From the NCBI RefSeq assembly GCF_900107795.1, contig NZ_FNRL01000013.1, forward strand, positions 119,408 to 183,407: a stretch of DNA of 64,000 nucleotides, read 5' to 3'. The DNA comes from Chitinophaga terrae (ex Kim and Jung 2007) (GTDB lineage: Bacteria; Bacteroidota; Bacteroidia; Chitinophagales; Chitinophagaceae). Below are positions 19,181 to 28,562 of this stretch, piece by piece. The position numbers and the translations under genes are program-made. The first letter of the stretch is position 1. Each line of letters starts with the position of its first letter. A model generated the notes under the pieces. The model ran no database searches. It saw only the letters and a program-made list of their open reading frames with translations, and had not been told where the DNA came from.

Positions 19181-20575
19181 ATGAAGCAATTTTTGTCAGA
19201 AGACTTTTTACTGCAAACGGAAACGGCTAAACGATTATATTTCGATTATGCTGCCAATATGCCAATTATCGATTATCATAATCACCTGCCTCCGGACCAG
19301 ATAGCAGAAAATAAAACGTTTGCTAACCTGTACGAGATCTGGTTAAAAGGAGATCACTATAAATGGAGAGCGATGCGCGCCAATGGCGTAGCGGAAGAGT
19401 ATATCACGGGAAATGCCGACGACTATACGAAATTCCGTCACTGGGCTGCTACTACTCCATATACCATGCGCAACCCGCTTTACCACTGGACGCACATGGA
19501 ATTGCGCAACCCATTTGGCGTAACAGAGCTGCTGTCAGAAAAAACAGCGGAAAAGATCTATAACGACTGCAATGCACAGTTGCCGCAGTTCACCACCCAA
19601 CGCCTGTTGCAGCATTTTAAAGTAGAAACGCTCTGCACAACCGACGACCCGGTAGATGATCTGAGCCATCATCAGCATATCGCCAATAAACCGTTTGGCG
19701 TCAGCGTATTTCCTACTTTCCGCCCCGACAGGGCAATGGCAGTAGATAACCCGGCGGTTTTCAACCAGTTCACAGACCAGTTATCGGCCGTTGCGAATAC
19801 CAGTATCGAGAGCTTCGAACAATTGCTCGAGGCGCTGAAAGGGCGTCATGATCATTTTCATGCTGCCGGGTGCAGGCTTAGCGATCACGGGCTGAATACT
19901 TTTTATTTCGCCAATGCCAGTTCACAGGAACTGAACAACATATTCAGGAACGCAAGAAATCAGCAAGCTGCCAATCCATTGGAGAACGCGCAGTTTAAAA
20001 CGGCTGTGCTGCTTGCAGTTGCAGAGTGGAATCACCAGGCCGGATGGGCGCAACAGTTCCACGTAGGCGCTATCAGGAATAATAATTCGAGGTTGCTTTC
20101 CAGGCTGGGCGCTGATGCAGGAGTGGATTCAATTGGCGACTGGCAGGTTGCTGAAGCCATGAGCCGCTTCTTTGATACATTAGATAAGAAAGAACGGCTG
20201 GCTAAAACCATCGTGTATAACCTGAACCCTGCGTACAATGAAGTGTTTGCTACTATGGCAGGCAACTTCCAGGATGGAGAAGTGCCGGGTAAAATACAGT
20301 TCGGATCTGGCTGGTGGTTCCTTGACCAGAAAGACGGGATGGAGAAACAGATGAATGCATTAAGCAATATGGGCTTGCTGAGCCGTTTTGTAGGAATGCT
20401 GACAGACTCCCGGAGTTTTCTTTCTTATTCAAGACATGAGTATTTCAGGCGCATTTTGTGCAATCTTATAGGCACGGATGTGGAAGAAGGAGAATTGCCG
20501 AATGATGTTGCCTGGTTAGGAAAGATGGTGCAGGATATTTGCTATTATAACGCTAAAGCATATTTTGAATTTTAA
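19181..20575 (+). CDS. uxaC: glucuronate/galacturonate isomerase
   Basis: 464 residues, typical length. This amidohydrolase-fold isomerase converts D-galacturonate to tagaturonate and D-glucuronate to fructuronate. The N-terminal IIDYHNHLPPDQ supplies the paired His residues of the barrel, and the conserved CTTDDPVDDL and FGSGWWFLDQKDGM motifs are present. It starts 8 bp after uxaB and its stop overlaps the kdgK start by one base (TAATG), indicating coupled translation. Confidence 0.96.
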   Translation: MKQFLSEDFLLQTETAKRLYFDYAANMPIIDYHNHLPPDQIAENKTFANLYEIWLKGDHYKWRAMRANGVAEEYITGNADDYTKFRHWAATTPYTMRNPLYHWTHMELRNPFGVTELLSEKTAEKIYNDCNAQLPQFTTQRLLQHFKVETLCTTDDPVDDLSHHQHIANKPFGVSVFPTFRPDRAMAVDNPAVFNQFTDQLSAVANTSIESFEQLLEALKGRHDHFHAAGCRLSDHGLNTFYFANASSQELNNIFRNARNQQAANPLENAQFKTAVLLAVAEWNHQAGWAQQFHVGAIRNNNSRLLSRLGADAGVDSIGDWQVAEAMSRFFDTLDKKERLAKTIVYNLNPAYNEVFATMAGNFQDGEVPGKIQFGSGWWFLDQKDGMEKQMNALSNMGLLSRFVGMLTDSRSFLSYSRHEYFRRILCNLIGTDVEEGELPNDVAWLGKMVQDICYYNAKAYFEF

Positions 20576-21573
20576 TGAAACCCGTTAAAGTAATTACATT
20601 AGGGGAGATCCTGTTCCGGCTATCGCCAGACCTGGCCAACGATGCCGCCGCCATGTTCATTGGCGGAGCGGAGGCGAATGTAGCGGCCTCCCTGGCCCGT
20701 TGGGGAACAACAGTTGCGTATATCAGCAAACTGCCGGAGAATGGATTGTCTAAAGAGGTGGCGGCCCAGCTGGAGAAACGGGGAATTACCACCGACAGGA
20801 TGTTGTACGGTGGCGAGCGTATAGGCGTGTATTACCTGGCGCAGGGAAGTGACCTGAAACATGCGGAAGTAGTATACGACCGGGCAAATTCTTCCTTCAG
20901 TAAAATTGCACCCGGAACGGTCGACTGGCAGTCATTACTACGGGATGCCAGCTGGTTGCACTGGAGCGCTATCACGCCTGCGCTGAATGAGAACATGGCA
21001 ACCATCTGCAAGGAAATACTGGAAGCGGCATCGCGTTTGGGCATGACCATTTCAACAGATCTGAATTACAGGAGCAAGCTTTGGCAATACGGTCAGCATC
21101 CTGTTGCCGTAATGCCTTCGCTGGTCAATTATTGCGATGTGATCATGGGGAATATCTGGGCGGCTAATATGATGTTGGACACGCCATTAGATACTGATGC
21201 ATTGGCTGCCAATACCAGGGAAGCATACCTGCAGCAGGCAGAGGTTGTATCTGCAGACCTGCTTAAACGCTATCCGCGTTGCAAGAGAGTGGCGTTCACG
21301 TTCCGGTTCAGTGACGGACCTACGCATAACCGTTACTACGCCTTTTACAACAACAGCAACGAGATCAGTATCTCTAAAGAATATGAAACCAATGAGGTGG
21401 CAGACCGGGTAGGGAGCGGGGATAGCTTTATGGCAGGACTGATCCATGCACAACTGAAGGGGGCAACAGACCAGGAGATCATTTCTTATGCAGCAGCGGC
21501 TGCCTATTCCAAATTTTTTGTGAGGGGGGATTTCAATACCACTTCTGAAAACGATATACTTAAACTTATTTAG
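20575..21573 (+). CDS. kdgK: 2-keto-3-deoxygluconate kinase (PfkB family)
   Basis: 332 residues, ribokinase fold. The N-terminal GEILFRLSP and GGAEANVAASLARWG motifs bind the sugar; the C-terminal ADRVGSGDSFMAGLIHA is the PfkB signature with the catalytic Asp. It phosphorylates KDG to KDPG. It is translationally coupled to uxaC and sits 2 bp before eda, so kinase and aldolase act consecutively. It serves both arms of the uronate pathway, since altronate dehydration and the KduI/KduD route both yield KDG. Confidence 0.93.
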   Translation: MKPVKVITLGEILFRLSPDLANDAAAMFIGGAEANVAASLARWGTTVAYISKLPENGLSKEVAAQLEKRGITTDRMLYGGERIGVYYLAQGSDLKHAEVVYDRANSSFSKIAPGTVDWQSLLRDASWLHWSAITPALNENMATICKEILEAASRLGMTISTDLNYRSKLWQYGQHPVAVMPSLVNYCDVIMGNIWAANMMLDTPLDTDALAANTREAYLQQAEVVSADLLKRYPRCKRVAFTFRFSDGPTHNRYYAFYNNSNEISISKEYETNEVADRVGSGDSFMAGLIHAQLKGATDQEIISYAAAAAYSKFFVRGDFNTTSENDILKLI

Positions 21574-21575
21574 TT

Positions 21576-22238
21576 ATGGCTATTAGTGCAGATACCGTTA
21601 TAGCCGCTTTTGAGCAGAGCCGTATCATCCCCGTGTTCTACCACGATGATGCAGACGTTTGCCTGGCGGTGATGCAGGCATGTTACGATGCAGGGCTGAG
21701 AGTTTTTGAATTCACCAGCCGGGGCGCCAATGCACGTCCGAATTTCGCGATCCTGAGAGATAAGAAACTGACAGATATGCCAGACCTCTACCTGGGGATA
21801 GGCACTATCAAACGGGCGGAGGATGCGGCAATTTATTCAGGAATGGGGGCGGATTTTATTGTAAGCCCTATCACAGATCCTGCAACAGCTGAGTATTGCC
21901 GCAGCGCAGATATTCTCTGGATCCCGGGGTGTATGTCGCCTACCGAAATTTCAGTAGCAGAAAAGCATCAGGCAAAGTTGGTGAAATTATTCCCGGGTAA
22001 TGTGTTAGGTCCCGGCTATGTAAACGCTATCAAACCTTTGTTTCCTCAATTGAAATTTATGCCTACAGGCGGCGTGGAACCAACAGAGGAAAGCATGTCG
22101 GCCTGGTTTGCATCCGGCGTTGTTTGTGTTGGTATGGGTTCTAATCTCCTGTCAAAATCCCTTATTGAAAAGAAAGATTGGGGAGCGCTGAAAGAGAAAG
22201 TACTGCAATCGTTTGCATTTGTCAAAGGGATGAAGTAA
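21576..22238 (+). CDS. eda: KDPG/KHG aldolase
   Basis: 220-residue class I aldolase. The Schiff-base Lys is in KLVKLFPGN and the catalytic Glu in VFEFTSRGA. The phosphate-binding PTGGVEPTEES lies near the C-terminus. It splits KDPG into pyruvate and glyceraldehyde-3-phosphate, the last dedicated step of this pathway. Two bp after kdgK and 35 bp before exuT. Confidence 0.95.
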   Translation: MAISADTVIAAFEQSRIIPVFYHDDADVCLAVMQACYDAGLRVFEFTSRGANARPNFAILRDKKLTDMPDLYLGIGTIKRAEDAAIYSGMGADFIVSPITDPATAEYCRSADILWIPGCMSPTEISVAEKHQAKLVKLFPGNVLGPGYVNAIKPLFPQLKFMPTGGVEPTEESMSAWFASGVVCVGMGSNLLSKSLIEKKDWGALKEKVLQSFAFVKGMK

Positions 22239-22272
22239 CTTATGGCCTAATATAAATTCCAAACGGATATAA

Positions 22273-23559
22273 ATGAATTCCACAACTTTAGGTAAATACC
22301 GGTGGCGGGTATGCGCGCTCCTTTTTGTAGCCACTACGATCAACTATATCGACAGGCAGGTATTAGGATTACTGAAAACTGATCTATCAGCCGAATTTAA
22401 CTGGACGGAAACGGACTACAGCAACCTTGTAATGGCCTTTTCTGCGGCCTATTCTATCGGATTGCTCTGTTTTGGCGCTTTAATAGACAGGATAGGCTCT
22501 AAATTAGGATATGCACTATCTATTGCTGTTTGGAGTTTTTCTGCGATGGCGCATGGTATCGTGCGCAGCACCCTGGGATTTGGAATAGTAAGATCGATCC
22601 TCGGAGTAAGCGAGGCAGGCAACTTTCCTGCTGCTATCAAAGCCACTGCAGAATGGTTCCCTAAGAAAGAACGTGCGTTGGCAACAGGCATATTCAACTC
22701 CGGCTCCAATATTGCAGCAGTAGTAGGCCCGGTACTGGTATACTGGCTGGCCCGCAACCACGGATGGAGAAGCGCATTTGTATGGACAGGCGCCATTGGA
22801 TTTATCTGGTTGGTACTCTGGTGGGTATATTATGAAATACCCAGCAAGCATAAGAAATTAACAAAGGCGGAATACGATCATATTCATTCCGACGGTGAGG
22901 AAGAAGAAGTTGTTGTACAAAAAGTAAAATGGGTAAAATTACTGGGTATCAGGCAAACGTATGCATTCGTTTTCGGCAAATTGCTGACAGACCCTGTATG
23001 GTGGTTTTTCCTGTTCTGGTTGCCAGGTTACCTGGAATCTATCTTTCATATGGATCTGAAATCCAACCTGGGATTACCTATTATCATCATCTACTCTGTA
23101 ACCAGCTTTGGCAGCATAGGAGGCGGGTGGCTATCGTCTCACCTGATCAAACGGGGATGGCCTGTTTTCAAGGCGAGAAAAACATCCATGCTGATATTCG
23201 CTATCTGCGTGGTACCGGTAATGCTGATCCAATACACATCTAATCTTTGGATCGCTATTGCGCTTATCAGCCTTGCCACCGCGGCTCACCAGGCCTGGTC
23301 TGCAACCATATTTACCACAGCATCGGATATGTTCCCTAAACGGGCAGTAAGCTCCGTAGTTGGAATAGGAGGCATGGCCGGATCTATTGGCGGTACCTTA
23401 TTCCCCATAGTAATAGGCAGCATGTTAGACCACTACAAGCTACTGGGCAGCATTGGCGTTGGATACAACATCCTGTTCACCATGTGCGGGGTCGCCTATT
23501 TACTGGCCTGGGGCGTCATGCATTTGTTCGCTCCCAAAATGGAGCGCGTCACATTGTAG
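22273..23559 (+). CDS. exuT: MFS hexuronate transporter (ExuT-like)
   Basis: 428 residues with about twelve hydrophobic segments. It matches the anion:cation symporter subfamily of MFS: NYIDRQVLGLLK in helix 1 and the loop motif GALIDRIGSKLGYALS between helices 2 and 3. The central cytoplasmic loop is acidic (HSDGEEEEVVV). Last gene of the uxaB operon, which supports hexuronate uptake across the inner membrane. The final codon and stop codon are part of a large inverted repeat shared with the convergent uxaA. Confidence 0.9.
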   Translation: MNSTTLGKYRWRVCALLFVATTINYIDRQVLGLLKTDLSAEFNWTETDYSNLVMAFSAAYSIGLLCFGALIDRIGSKLGYALSIAVWSFSAMAHGIVRSTLGFGIVRSILGVSEAGNFPAAIKATAEWFPKKERALATGIFNSGSNIAAVVGPVLVYWLARNHGWRSAFVWTGAIGFIWLVLWWVYYEIPSKHKKLTKAEYDHIHSDGEEEEVVVQKVKWVKLLGIRQTYAFVFGKLLTDPVWWFFLFWLPGYLESIFHMDLKSNLGLPIIIIYSVTSFGSIGGGWLSSHLIKRGWPVFKARKTSMLIFAICVVPVMLIQYTSNLWIAIALISLATAAHQAWSATIFTTASDMFPKRAVSSVVGIGGMAGSIGGTLFPIVIGSMLDHYKLLGSIGVGYNILFTMCGVAYLLAWGVMHLFAPKMERVTL

Positions 23560-23777
23560 TTTCACGCGAGGTTTCACGCAAAGACGCAAAAGAAGCAAAG
23601 AGGCATAAGGATTTTATTAAGAATAATTGAGGAAATTAAGAAAGCAAAGGGAGCGAAGATTATGTTATATAGCATAACAGTCTTCGCTCCCTTTGCTTTC
23701 TTATTTTCCTTAAAATAATATCTTATGCCTCTTTGCTTCTTTTGCGTCTTTGCGTGAAACCTCGCGTGAAACTACAA
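23554..23777. repeat. 224-bp inverted repeat between exuT and uxaA
   Basis: The outer arms are perfectly complementary for about 55 bp, starting at TTGTAGTTTCACGCGAGG on the left and its complement on the right, and including CACGCAAAGACGCAAAAG. The middle (about 23610-23640 against 23701-23727) is imperfect. An inner pair GAAAGCAAAGGGAGCGAAGA (23640-23659) and its complement (23681-23700) encloses an AT-rich loop. The outer ends include the last sense codon and stop codon of exuT and of uxaA, which both end TTG TAG. It can act as a bidirectional terminator but is far larger than one. The CGCAAAGACGC core resembles dispersed repeats of Bacteroidota genomes. Confidence 0.9.
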
Positions 23778-25418
23778 CGACACTCCACGTTTCCACGGAA
23801 TAAAGTCATCCTGGTTCAGCTGCTCAGCTTTCGTATATACTTCCCCGCTGGCAGTCTTGATCACATATTCCAGTATTTCTTCTCCCATCTCTTCAATACT
23901 CTTTTCTCCACTGATAATAGTGCCGGTGTTGATATCGATGATATCTTTCATGCGGGTGGCCAGTTTGGTATTGGTGGCCAGTTTTACTACCGGGGCAATT
24001 GGGTTGCCGGTTGGAGTACCTAAACCGGTAGTGAACAGTACAACGTTTGCACCGGACCCAACTTCGGCGGAGGTGGACTCCACATCATTGCCCGGAGTGC
24101 AAAGCAGGTTTAAGCCTGGTTTGGTAACGTATTCTGTATAATCAAGAACATCAGTTACAGGCGAAGTACCGCCTTTCTTGGCTGCACCAGCCGATTTGAT
24201 GGCATCGGTGATCAGGCCGTCTTTGATGTTGCCAGGGGAAGGGTTCATGTAAAAACCCGAACCAACTGACTGGGCCTGTGTTTCATAAGCCCGCATGATA
24301 CGGATGAATTTATCGGAGATCTCCGTGGTCTGGCAACGATTGATCAGTTCCTGTTCTACACCGCACAATTCAGGGAATTCAGATAAAATGGAAGTACCGC
24401 CTAATGCTACCACTAAGTCGGATGTATGGCCTACAGCCGGGTTGGCAGAGATGCCGGAGAACCCGTCGGAACCGCCGCATTCCAGGCCTATCACCAGTTT
24501 AGACAGTGGGCTGGGTTGCCTGCTGATCTTATTGGCCTCCGTCAGCGCCAGGAAGGTATCTTTGATCGCTGCCGAAAGCATGGCAAATTCGGATGCGCTT
24601 TTCTGTTGTTCGTATACCAATACCGGCTTATTAAAATCAGGGTTCAGCTTTTTCAGCGATTGTTGCAGTATAGATACCTGGGCATGCTGGCAACCTAAAC
24701 TCAATATGGTAGCTCCCGCAACATTGGAGTGATGGATATAACCGGCCAGCAATGCGCAAAGCGCATCTGAATCCTGCCGGGTGCCGCCACAACCTCCTTC
24801 ATGAGTGAGGAATTTAATACCATCGATGTTCGGGAAAATTGTATTGCGTTTAGCCGTAGAGGTTAATTCCTCCGGCTGGTAGTTCTTAATTGCTTCCAGG
24901 TCGCCTTTTTTATAAAGCGCTACCAGGTCCTGCACCTGTTCGTTATACACTTCTGCGGGCGCAAATCCCAGCCCTTTTTCAAAGGCTGTTTTAATCACGC
25001 TTACGTTCCTGTTTTCACAGAAGACCAGCGGAATAACCAGCCAGTAGTTGCGGGTACCTACCTGGCCGTCGGCCCTGTGATAACCCATGAAAGTTTTGTT
25101 GGCCCATTTGCTGACATCAGGAGCTTTCCACTCTATTGACCCGTCTTTTTCGTGAAAGGAATTTGCATCGTGAACCACGTTCCCGGTATTGATACCGGCG
25201 CCTTTGGGAATAGGCTGATTGGCTTTGCCAACCAGTACGCCATACATGATGATATGATCGCCGGCCCCTACGTCTTGAATGAGGAATTTATGTTTAGCAG
25301 CAATGTTCTCTTGTAATTGGATGTTATGCCCGTTGTGAGAAATATTCATACCTGCCGGTAAGTCTTGTAAGGCTACCAGCACATTGTCGTCAGGATGTAT
25401 TTGCAGATAAGTATTCAT
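23772..25418 (-). CDS. uxaA: altronate dehydratase
   Basis: 548 residues. An N-terminal SAF-like domain (about residues 1-95, IHPDDNVLVALQDL) is joined to a large C-terminal dehydratase domain. The latter has THEGGCGGTRQDSDAL, LGCQHAQVS and GLECGGSDGFSG, whose Cys and His residues bind the catalytic metal. It converts D-altronate to 2-keto-3-deoxygluconate. It completes the galacturonate branch but is encoded on the opposite strand from the other uxa genes, facing them across the long inverted repeat. Its start is 226 bp from the divergent lyase gene, so the two may share a regulatory region. Confidence 0.96.
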   Translation of the reverse strand: MNTYLQIHPDDNVLVALQDLPAGMNISHNGHNIQLQENIAAKHKFLIQDVGAGDHIIMYGVLVGKANQPIPKGAGINTGNVVHDANSFHEKDGSIEWKAPDVSKWANKTFMGYHRADGQVGTRNYWLVIPLVFCENRNVSVIKTAFEKGLGFAPAEVYNEQVQDLVALYKKGDLEAIKNYQPEELTSTAKRNTIFPNIDGIKFLTHEGGCGGTRQDSDALCALLAGYIHHSNVAGATILSLGCQHAQVSILQQSLKKLNPDFNKPVLVYEQQKSASEFAMLSAAIKDTFLALTEANKISRQPSPLSKLVIGLECGGSDGFSGISANPAVGHTSDLVVALGGTSILSEFPELCGVEQELINRCQTTEISDKFIRIMRAYETQAQSVGSGFYMNPSPGNIKDGLITDAIKSAGAAKKGGTSPVTDVLDYTEYVTKPGLNLLCTPGNDVESTSAEVGSGANVVLFTTGLGTPTGNPIAPVVKLATNTKLATRMKDIIDINTGTIISGEKSIEEMGEEILEYVIKTASGEVYTKAEQLNQDDFIPWKRGVSL

Positions 25419-25644
25419 AGGGCTAAAGTAGTAAATATGGCAACCGGCTGGTGATACTATAATGTTAATCTGTGATGAGATTTTGTCTATTACTTTTCTA
25501 TTACTATTGAAAGCAGGGCGCCGTAGCTGTTGTAATAAGGCTTAAATCCTTTATGGTAAAGAAGTTATGTATGCTTGCCGTTAATGTAAAAATTATGTAA
25601 TCTCTTCTTTTAAAGAGTATCTTGTTTTAAAAAATAATTGTCAT

Positions 25645-27594
25645 ATGTACAGCACTAAGGCATTCCTTTTCTCGTTGTTGCTACTCTTTGCCGCACCCTG
25701 GAACAGGGCCAGGGGCCAGGATAAGACCCGGAACTTCCTTTATAAAGAATACCAGCGGGCAGGCGCCGAGAAAACGTTTGCAGACCTTCCCAATTTCAGG
25801 GAACAAAAACTGGCTGCTATTTCCAATGTTATCAAATCATTACCTCCTGCTGTTAAAGCCTCGTTGCTGGAGGCTGCCGACAAAGCGGCGCGTTTTACCT
25901 GGCCTTCCCTGACAGCCTCCGTATACCTGCAATACCGGGATAATGGGAATCGCATTAACTATGAAGACGCCCAGTTCCAAAGGCGTAAGGTACTTTCAGA
26001 CCTGGTGGCGGGAGAACTGGCGGGAGGAAATGGAAAGTACATGCCACAGATCGTGAATGGGTTATGGCTGATGCTGGAAGAAAGTACCTGGGTATTGCCT
26101 GCCCATATCGGCGTACAGAAAGCGGGCAGCGGTTTGCCTGATCCTGCGGAGCCTATCGTTGACCTGTTTGCAGGTGAAACCGCCTCAACTATCAGCTGGA
26201 CGCAGTTCCTGTTGCGAAAAGAGCTGGACAAGGTTTCGCCTATGGTGAATAAACGTATAGATTTTGAGCTGCAGCAACGTATCATCCAGCCTTTCCTGGC
26301 CAGGAACGATTTCTGGTGGATGGGCTTCAAGGGCGGGCAAATGAATAACTGGAACATCTGGATTAACACCAACATCCTGCAGGTAGCATTGCTTAACATC
26401 AATGACGAGGCAACAAGGAACAAGGTGATCGACAAAACTATCAGGAGCGCCGATTTCTTCCTGAACGGTTACCCGGCCGATGGAGGATGCGACGAAGGCC
26501 CTTCGTACTGGGGACATGCAGGCGGCAAACTGATAGAGTTTGTAAACTGGCTGCATATCGCGTCCGGCGCCCGGTTAAGCTGGGCTGATAATGAACTGGT
26601 TCATCGTATCGGCAGCTATATTTACAAAATGCATGTCGACAGCAACCGCTTTGTGAACTTCGCTGACGCTTCTGCCAGGACCATCCCGCCCCCACATGCA
26701 GTTTACCTGTTCGGGACGCAGTTCAGGGACAGCCTGTTGCTAAACTTTGGCGCCTACCTGGCTAAGCTGGAAAACCCGGACAGCAATAGTATCAAAAACC
26801 CTTCTCTCGCCTTCTTTATTTACAATTTAGAGAACAGGAGCGCCTGGCTATCTACTCCCGCCAGGGCGCCTTTTACAGCCGTTAACTGGTTGCCGGATCT
26901 GCAGGTTTTGTCGATGCGGTCAAAAGCCGGAACACCAGAGGGACTTTTCTTTGCCGCGCAGGGAGGCCATAACGCCGAAAGCCACAACCATAACGATGTA
27001 GGCAATTTTGTGCTGTATATGAACGGAAAGCCGGCCATTATTGATGTGGGCGTTGGTACATATACGAAGCAGACATTCAGCGCCGACAGGTATAAGTTAT
27101 GGTTTATGCAATCGCAATGGCATAATTGTCCTACAGTGAATGGCGTACAACAGCAAGCCGGCAGGCAGTTTCGGGCTAAGGATGTGAATTTCTCAAAGAA
27201 CCAGCTCAGCATGGATATAGCAGCGGCATATCCTTCTACGGCCGCTGTAAAGCAATGGAAACGCACCTTTACATTTAACGGGTCCCACGAATCGCTGCAA
27301 CTGGACGATCAATGGGAGCTAACGGAATACAAGGCGCCTACGGTACTGCATTTTATGACGGCTATAGATCCCGATACCAGCCAGGCAGGAAAGATTGTGC
27401 TTCGCGACGCTTCCGTTGCATTGCAAATGAGTTACAATGCCACCGATTATGTATTGCAGGTGGAGCGGCAGGAGGTAGCAGACCGGCGTCTTTCTCCCGT
27501 ATGGGGCGACCATGTGAACAGGATAACGCTGCAGCCTAAAAGCCAGGCTGTAAAGGGCAAAAGCAGGATCTTATTCGAGATAAAGAAGAAATAA
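25645..27594 (+). CDS. secreted heparinase II/III-family polysaccharide lyase
   Basis: 649 residues with a signal peptide (about residues 1-24). The N-terminal two-thirds is an alpha/alpha toroid of the lyase type, with the conserved GGCDEGPSYWGHAGG. The C-terminal third is the Hepar_II_III beta-sandwich, with GGHNAESHNHNDVGNF at about residue 440. Such lyases cleave uronic-acid polysaccharides by beta-elimination and leave a 4,5-unsaturated uronate at the new end. GH88, GH105, kduI and kduD downstream would process exactly that product. The substrate (glycosaminoglycan, alginate-like, glucuronan or pectic) cannot be fixed from sequence; the alginate/heparinoid subfamily resemblance is only general. 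Confidence 0.85.
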   Translation: MYSTKAFLFSLLLLFAAPWNRARGQDKTRNFLYKEYQRAGAEKTFADLPNFREQKLAAISNVIKSLPPAVKASLLEAADKAARFTWPSLTASVYLQYRDNGNRINYEDAQFQRRKVLSDLVAGELAGGNGKYMPQIVNGLWLMLEESTWVLPAHIGVQKAGSGLPDPAEPIVDLFAGETASTISWTQFLLRKELDKVSPMVNKRIDFELQQRIIQPFLARNDFWWMGFKGGQMNNWNIWINTNILQVALLNINDEATRNKVIDKTIRSADFFLNGYPADGGCDEGPSYWGHAGGKLIEFVNWLHIASGARLSWADNELVHRIGSYIYKMHVDSNRFVNFADASARTIPPPHAVYLFGTQFRDSLLLNFGAYLAKLENPDSNSIKNPSLAFFIYNLENRSAWLSTPARAPFTAVNWLPDLQVLSMRSKAGTPEGLFFAAQGGHNAESHNHNDVGNFVLYMNGKPAIIDVGVGTYTKQTFSADRYKLWFMQSQWHNCPTVNGVQQQAGRQFRAKDVNFSKNQLSMDIAAAYPSTAAVKQWKRTFTFNGSHESLQLDDQWELTEYKAPTVLHFMTAIDPDTSQAGKIVLRDASVALQMSYNATDYVLQVERQEVADRRLSPVWGDHVNRITLQPKSQAVKGKSRILFEIKKK

Positions 27595-27630
27595 ACAGTG
27601 TATTTAACAAAGCCTTTTTGAAAAAATGCC

Positions 27631-27661
27631 TTGATTTTTGCAAACGTTTGCATTAATTTCG
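27631..27661 (+). promoter_or_regulatory. kduI promoter with LacI-type operator
   Basis: A perfect 14-bp palindrome TGCAAACGTTTGCA (27639-27652) with a central CG, typical of LacI-family operators. It lies between a TTG (27631-27633) and TAATTTCG (27654-27661), which fit the Bacteroidota -33 and -7 elements with 20-bp spacing. A repressor bound here would block RNA polymerase. The LacI-family gene four genes downstream is the obvious candidate regulator. Confidence 0.7.
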
Positions 27662-27698
27662 GGACTCAGCTAATTTTCAAAAAATCACAGGTCATTAT

Positions 27699-28541
27699 AT
27701 GCATACCACGTATGAGTCAAGATATGCCAACAGCCCGGCAGCGGTAAAGCAGATGGATACCGCACAATTAAGACAGGAATTTTTAATAGAACGGGTATTT
27801 GAGCCAGATACCTGCAGGTGGACATACTCCCATTACGACAGGTACATGGCCGGCGGAGCAATGCCTGTTACGGGGCCGCTTGCGCTTGAAACTATAGATC
27901 CGCTGAAATCCAATTTCTTCCTGGAAAGAAGGGAGTTAGGGATTATCAACGTAGGCGGAGCCGGTGTGGTAGAAGTGGATAATACCCGTTTCGAGCTTGG
28001 TTTCAAAGAAGCCTTGTATATCGGGAAAGGCGTAGAGAAAGTAGTGTTTCACAGTGTGGATAAACAGCAGCCGGCGAGGTTCTATTTAAATAGTACGCCT
28101 GCGCACCATACCTATCCTACCCGCAAGGTTTCCAAACAGGATGCGGAGGTAGTGACCCTGGGCGCGCTGGAAACTTCCAATCACCGTACTATCAATAAAT
28201 TGCTCGTGAACAGCGTGTTGGAAACCTGCCAGTTGCAGATGGGAATGACAGAGCTGAAGCCTGGCAGCGTATGGAACACCATGCCGGCGCATACGCACGA
28301 CAGGAGAATGGAGGTATACTTTTATTTTGAAGTACCGGAAGGGCAATCCGTTTGTCACTTTATGGGGCAGCCGCAGGAAACACGGCATATCTGGATGCAG
28401 AATGAGCAGGCGGTGATCTCTCCGCCCTGGTCTGTACACTCAGGAGCCGGTACCAGCAACTACACCTTTATTTGGGGCATGGCAGGCGAAAATCTCGACT
28501 ACGGGGATATGGACCACTGCCGTATCAATGAGCTACGTTAA
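27699..28541 (+). CDS. kduI: 5-dehydro-4-deoxy-D-glucuronate isomerase
   Basis: 280 residues, the standard length for this cupin isomerase. The zinc site is visible as [10 protein letters not shown] (two His and a Glu) with the fourth ligand in [10 protein letters not shown]. It converts 5-keto-4-deoxyuronate, formed spontaneously from unsaturated uronate monomers, to 2,5-diketo-3-deoxygluconate, the substrate of KduD. First gene of a six-gene run, preceded by an operator-bearing promoter. Confidence 0.97.
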   Translation: MHTTYESRYANSPAAVKQMDTAQLRQEFLIERVFEPDTCRWTYSHYDRYMAGGAMPVTGPLALETIDPLKSNFFLERRELGIINVGGAGVVEVDNTRFELGFKEALYIGKGVEKVVFHSVDKQQPARFYLNSTPAHHTYPTRKVSKQDAEVVTLGALETSNHRTINKLLVNSVLETCQLQMGMTELKPGSVWNTMPAHTHDRRMEVYFYFEVPEGQSVCHFMGQPQETRHIWMQNEQAVISPPWSVHSGAGTSNYTFIWGMAGENLDYGDMDHCRINELR

Positions 28542-28562
28542 CGAACAGATAATTCCACTATT

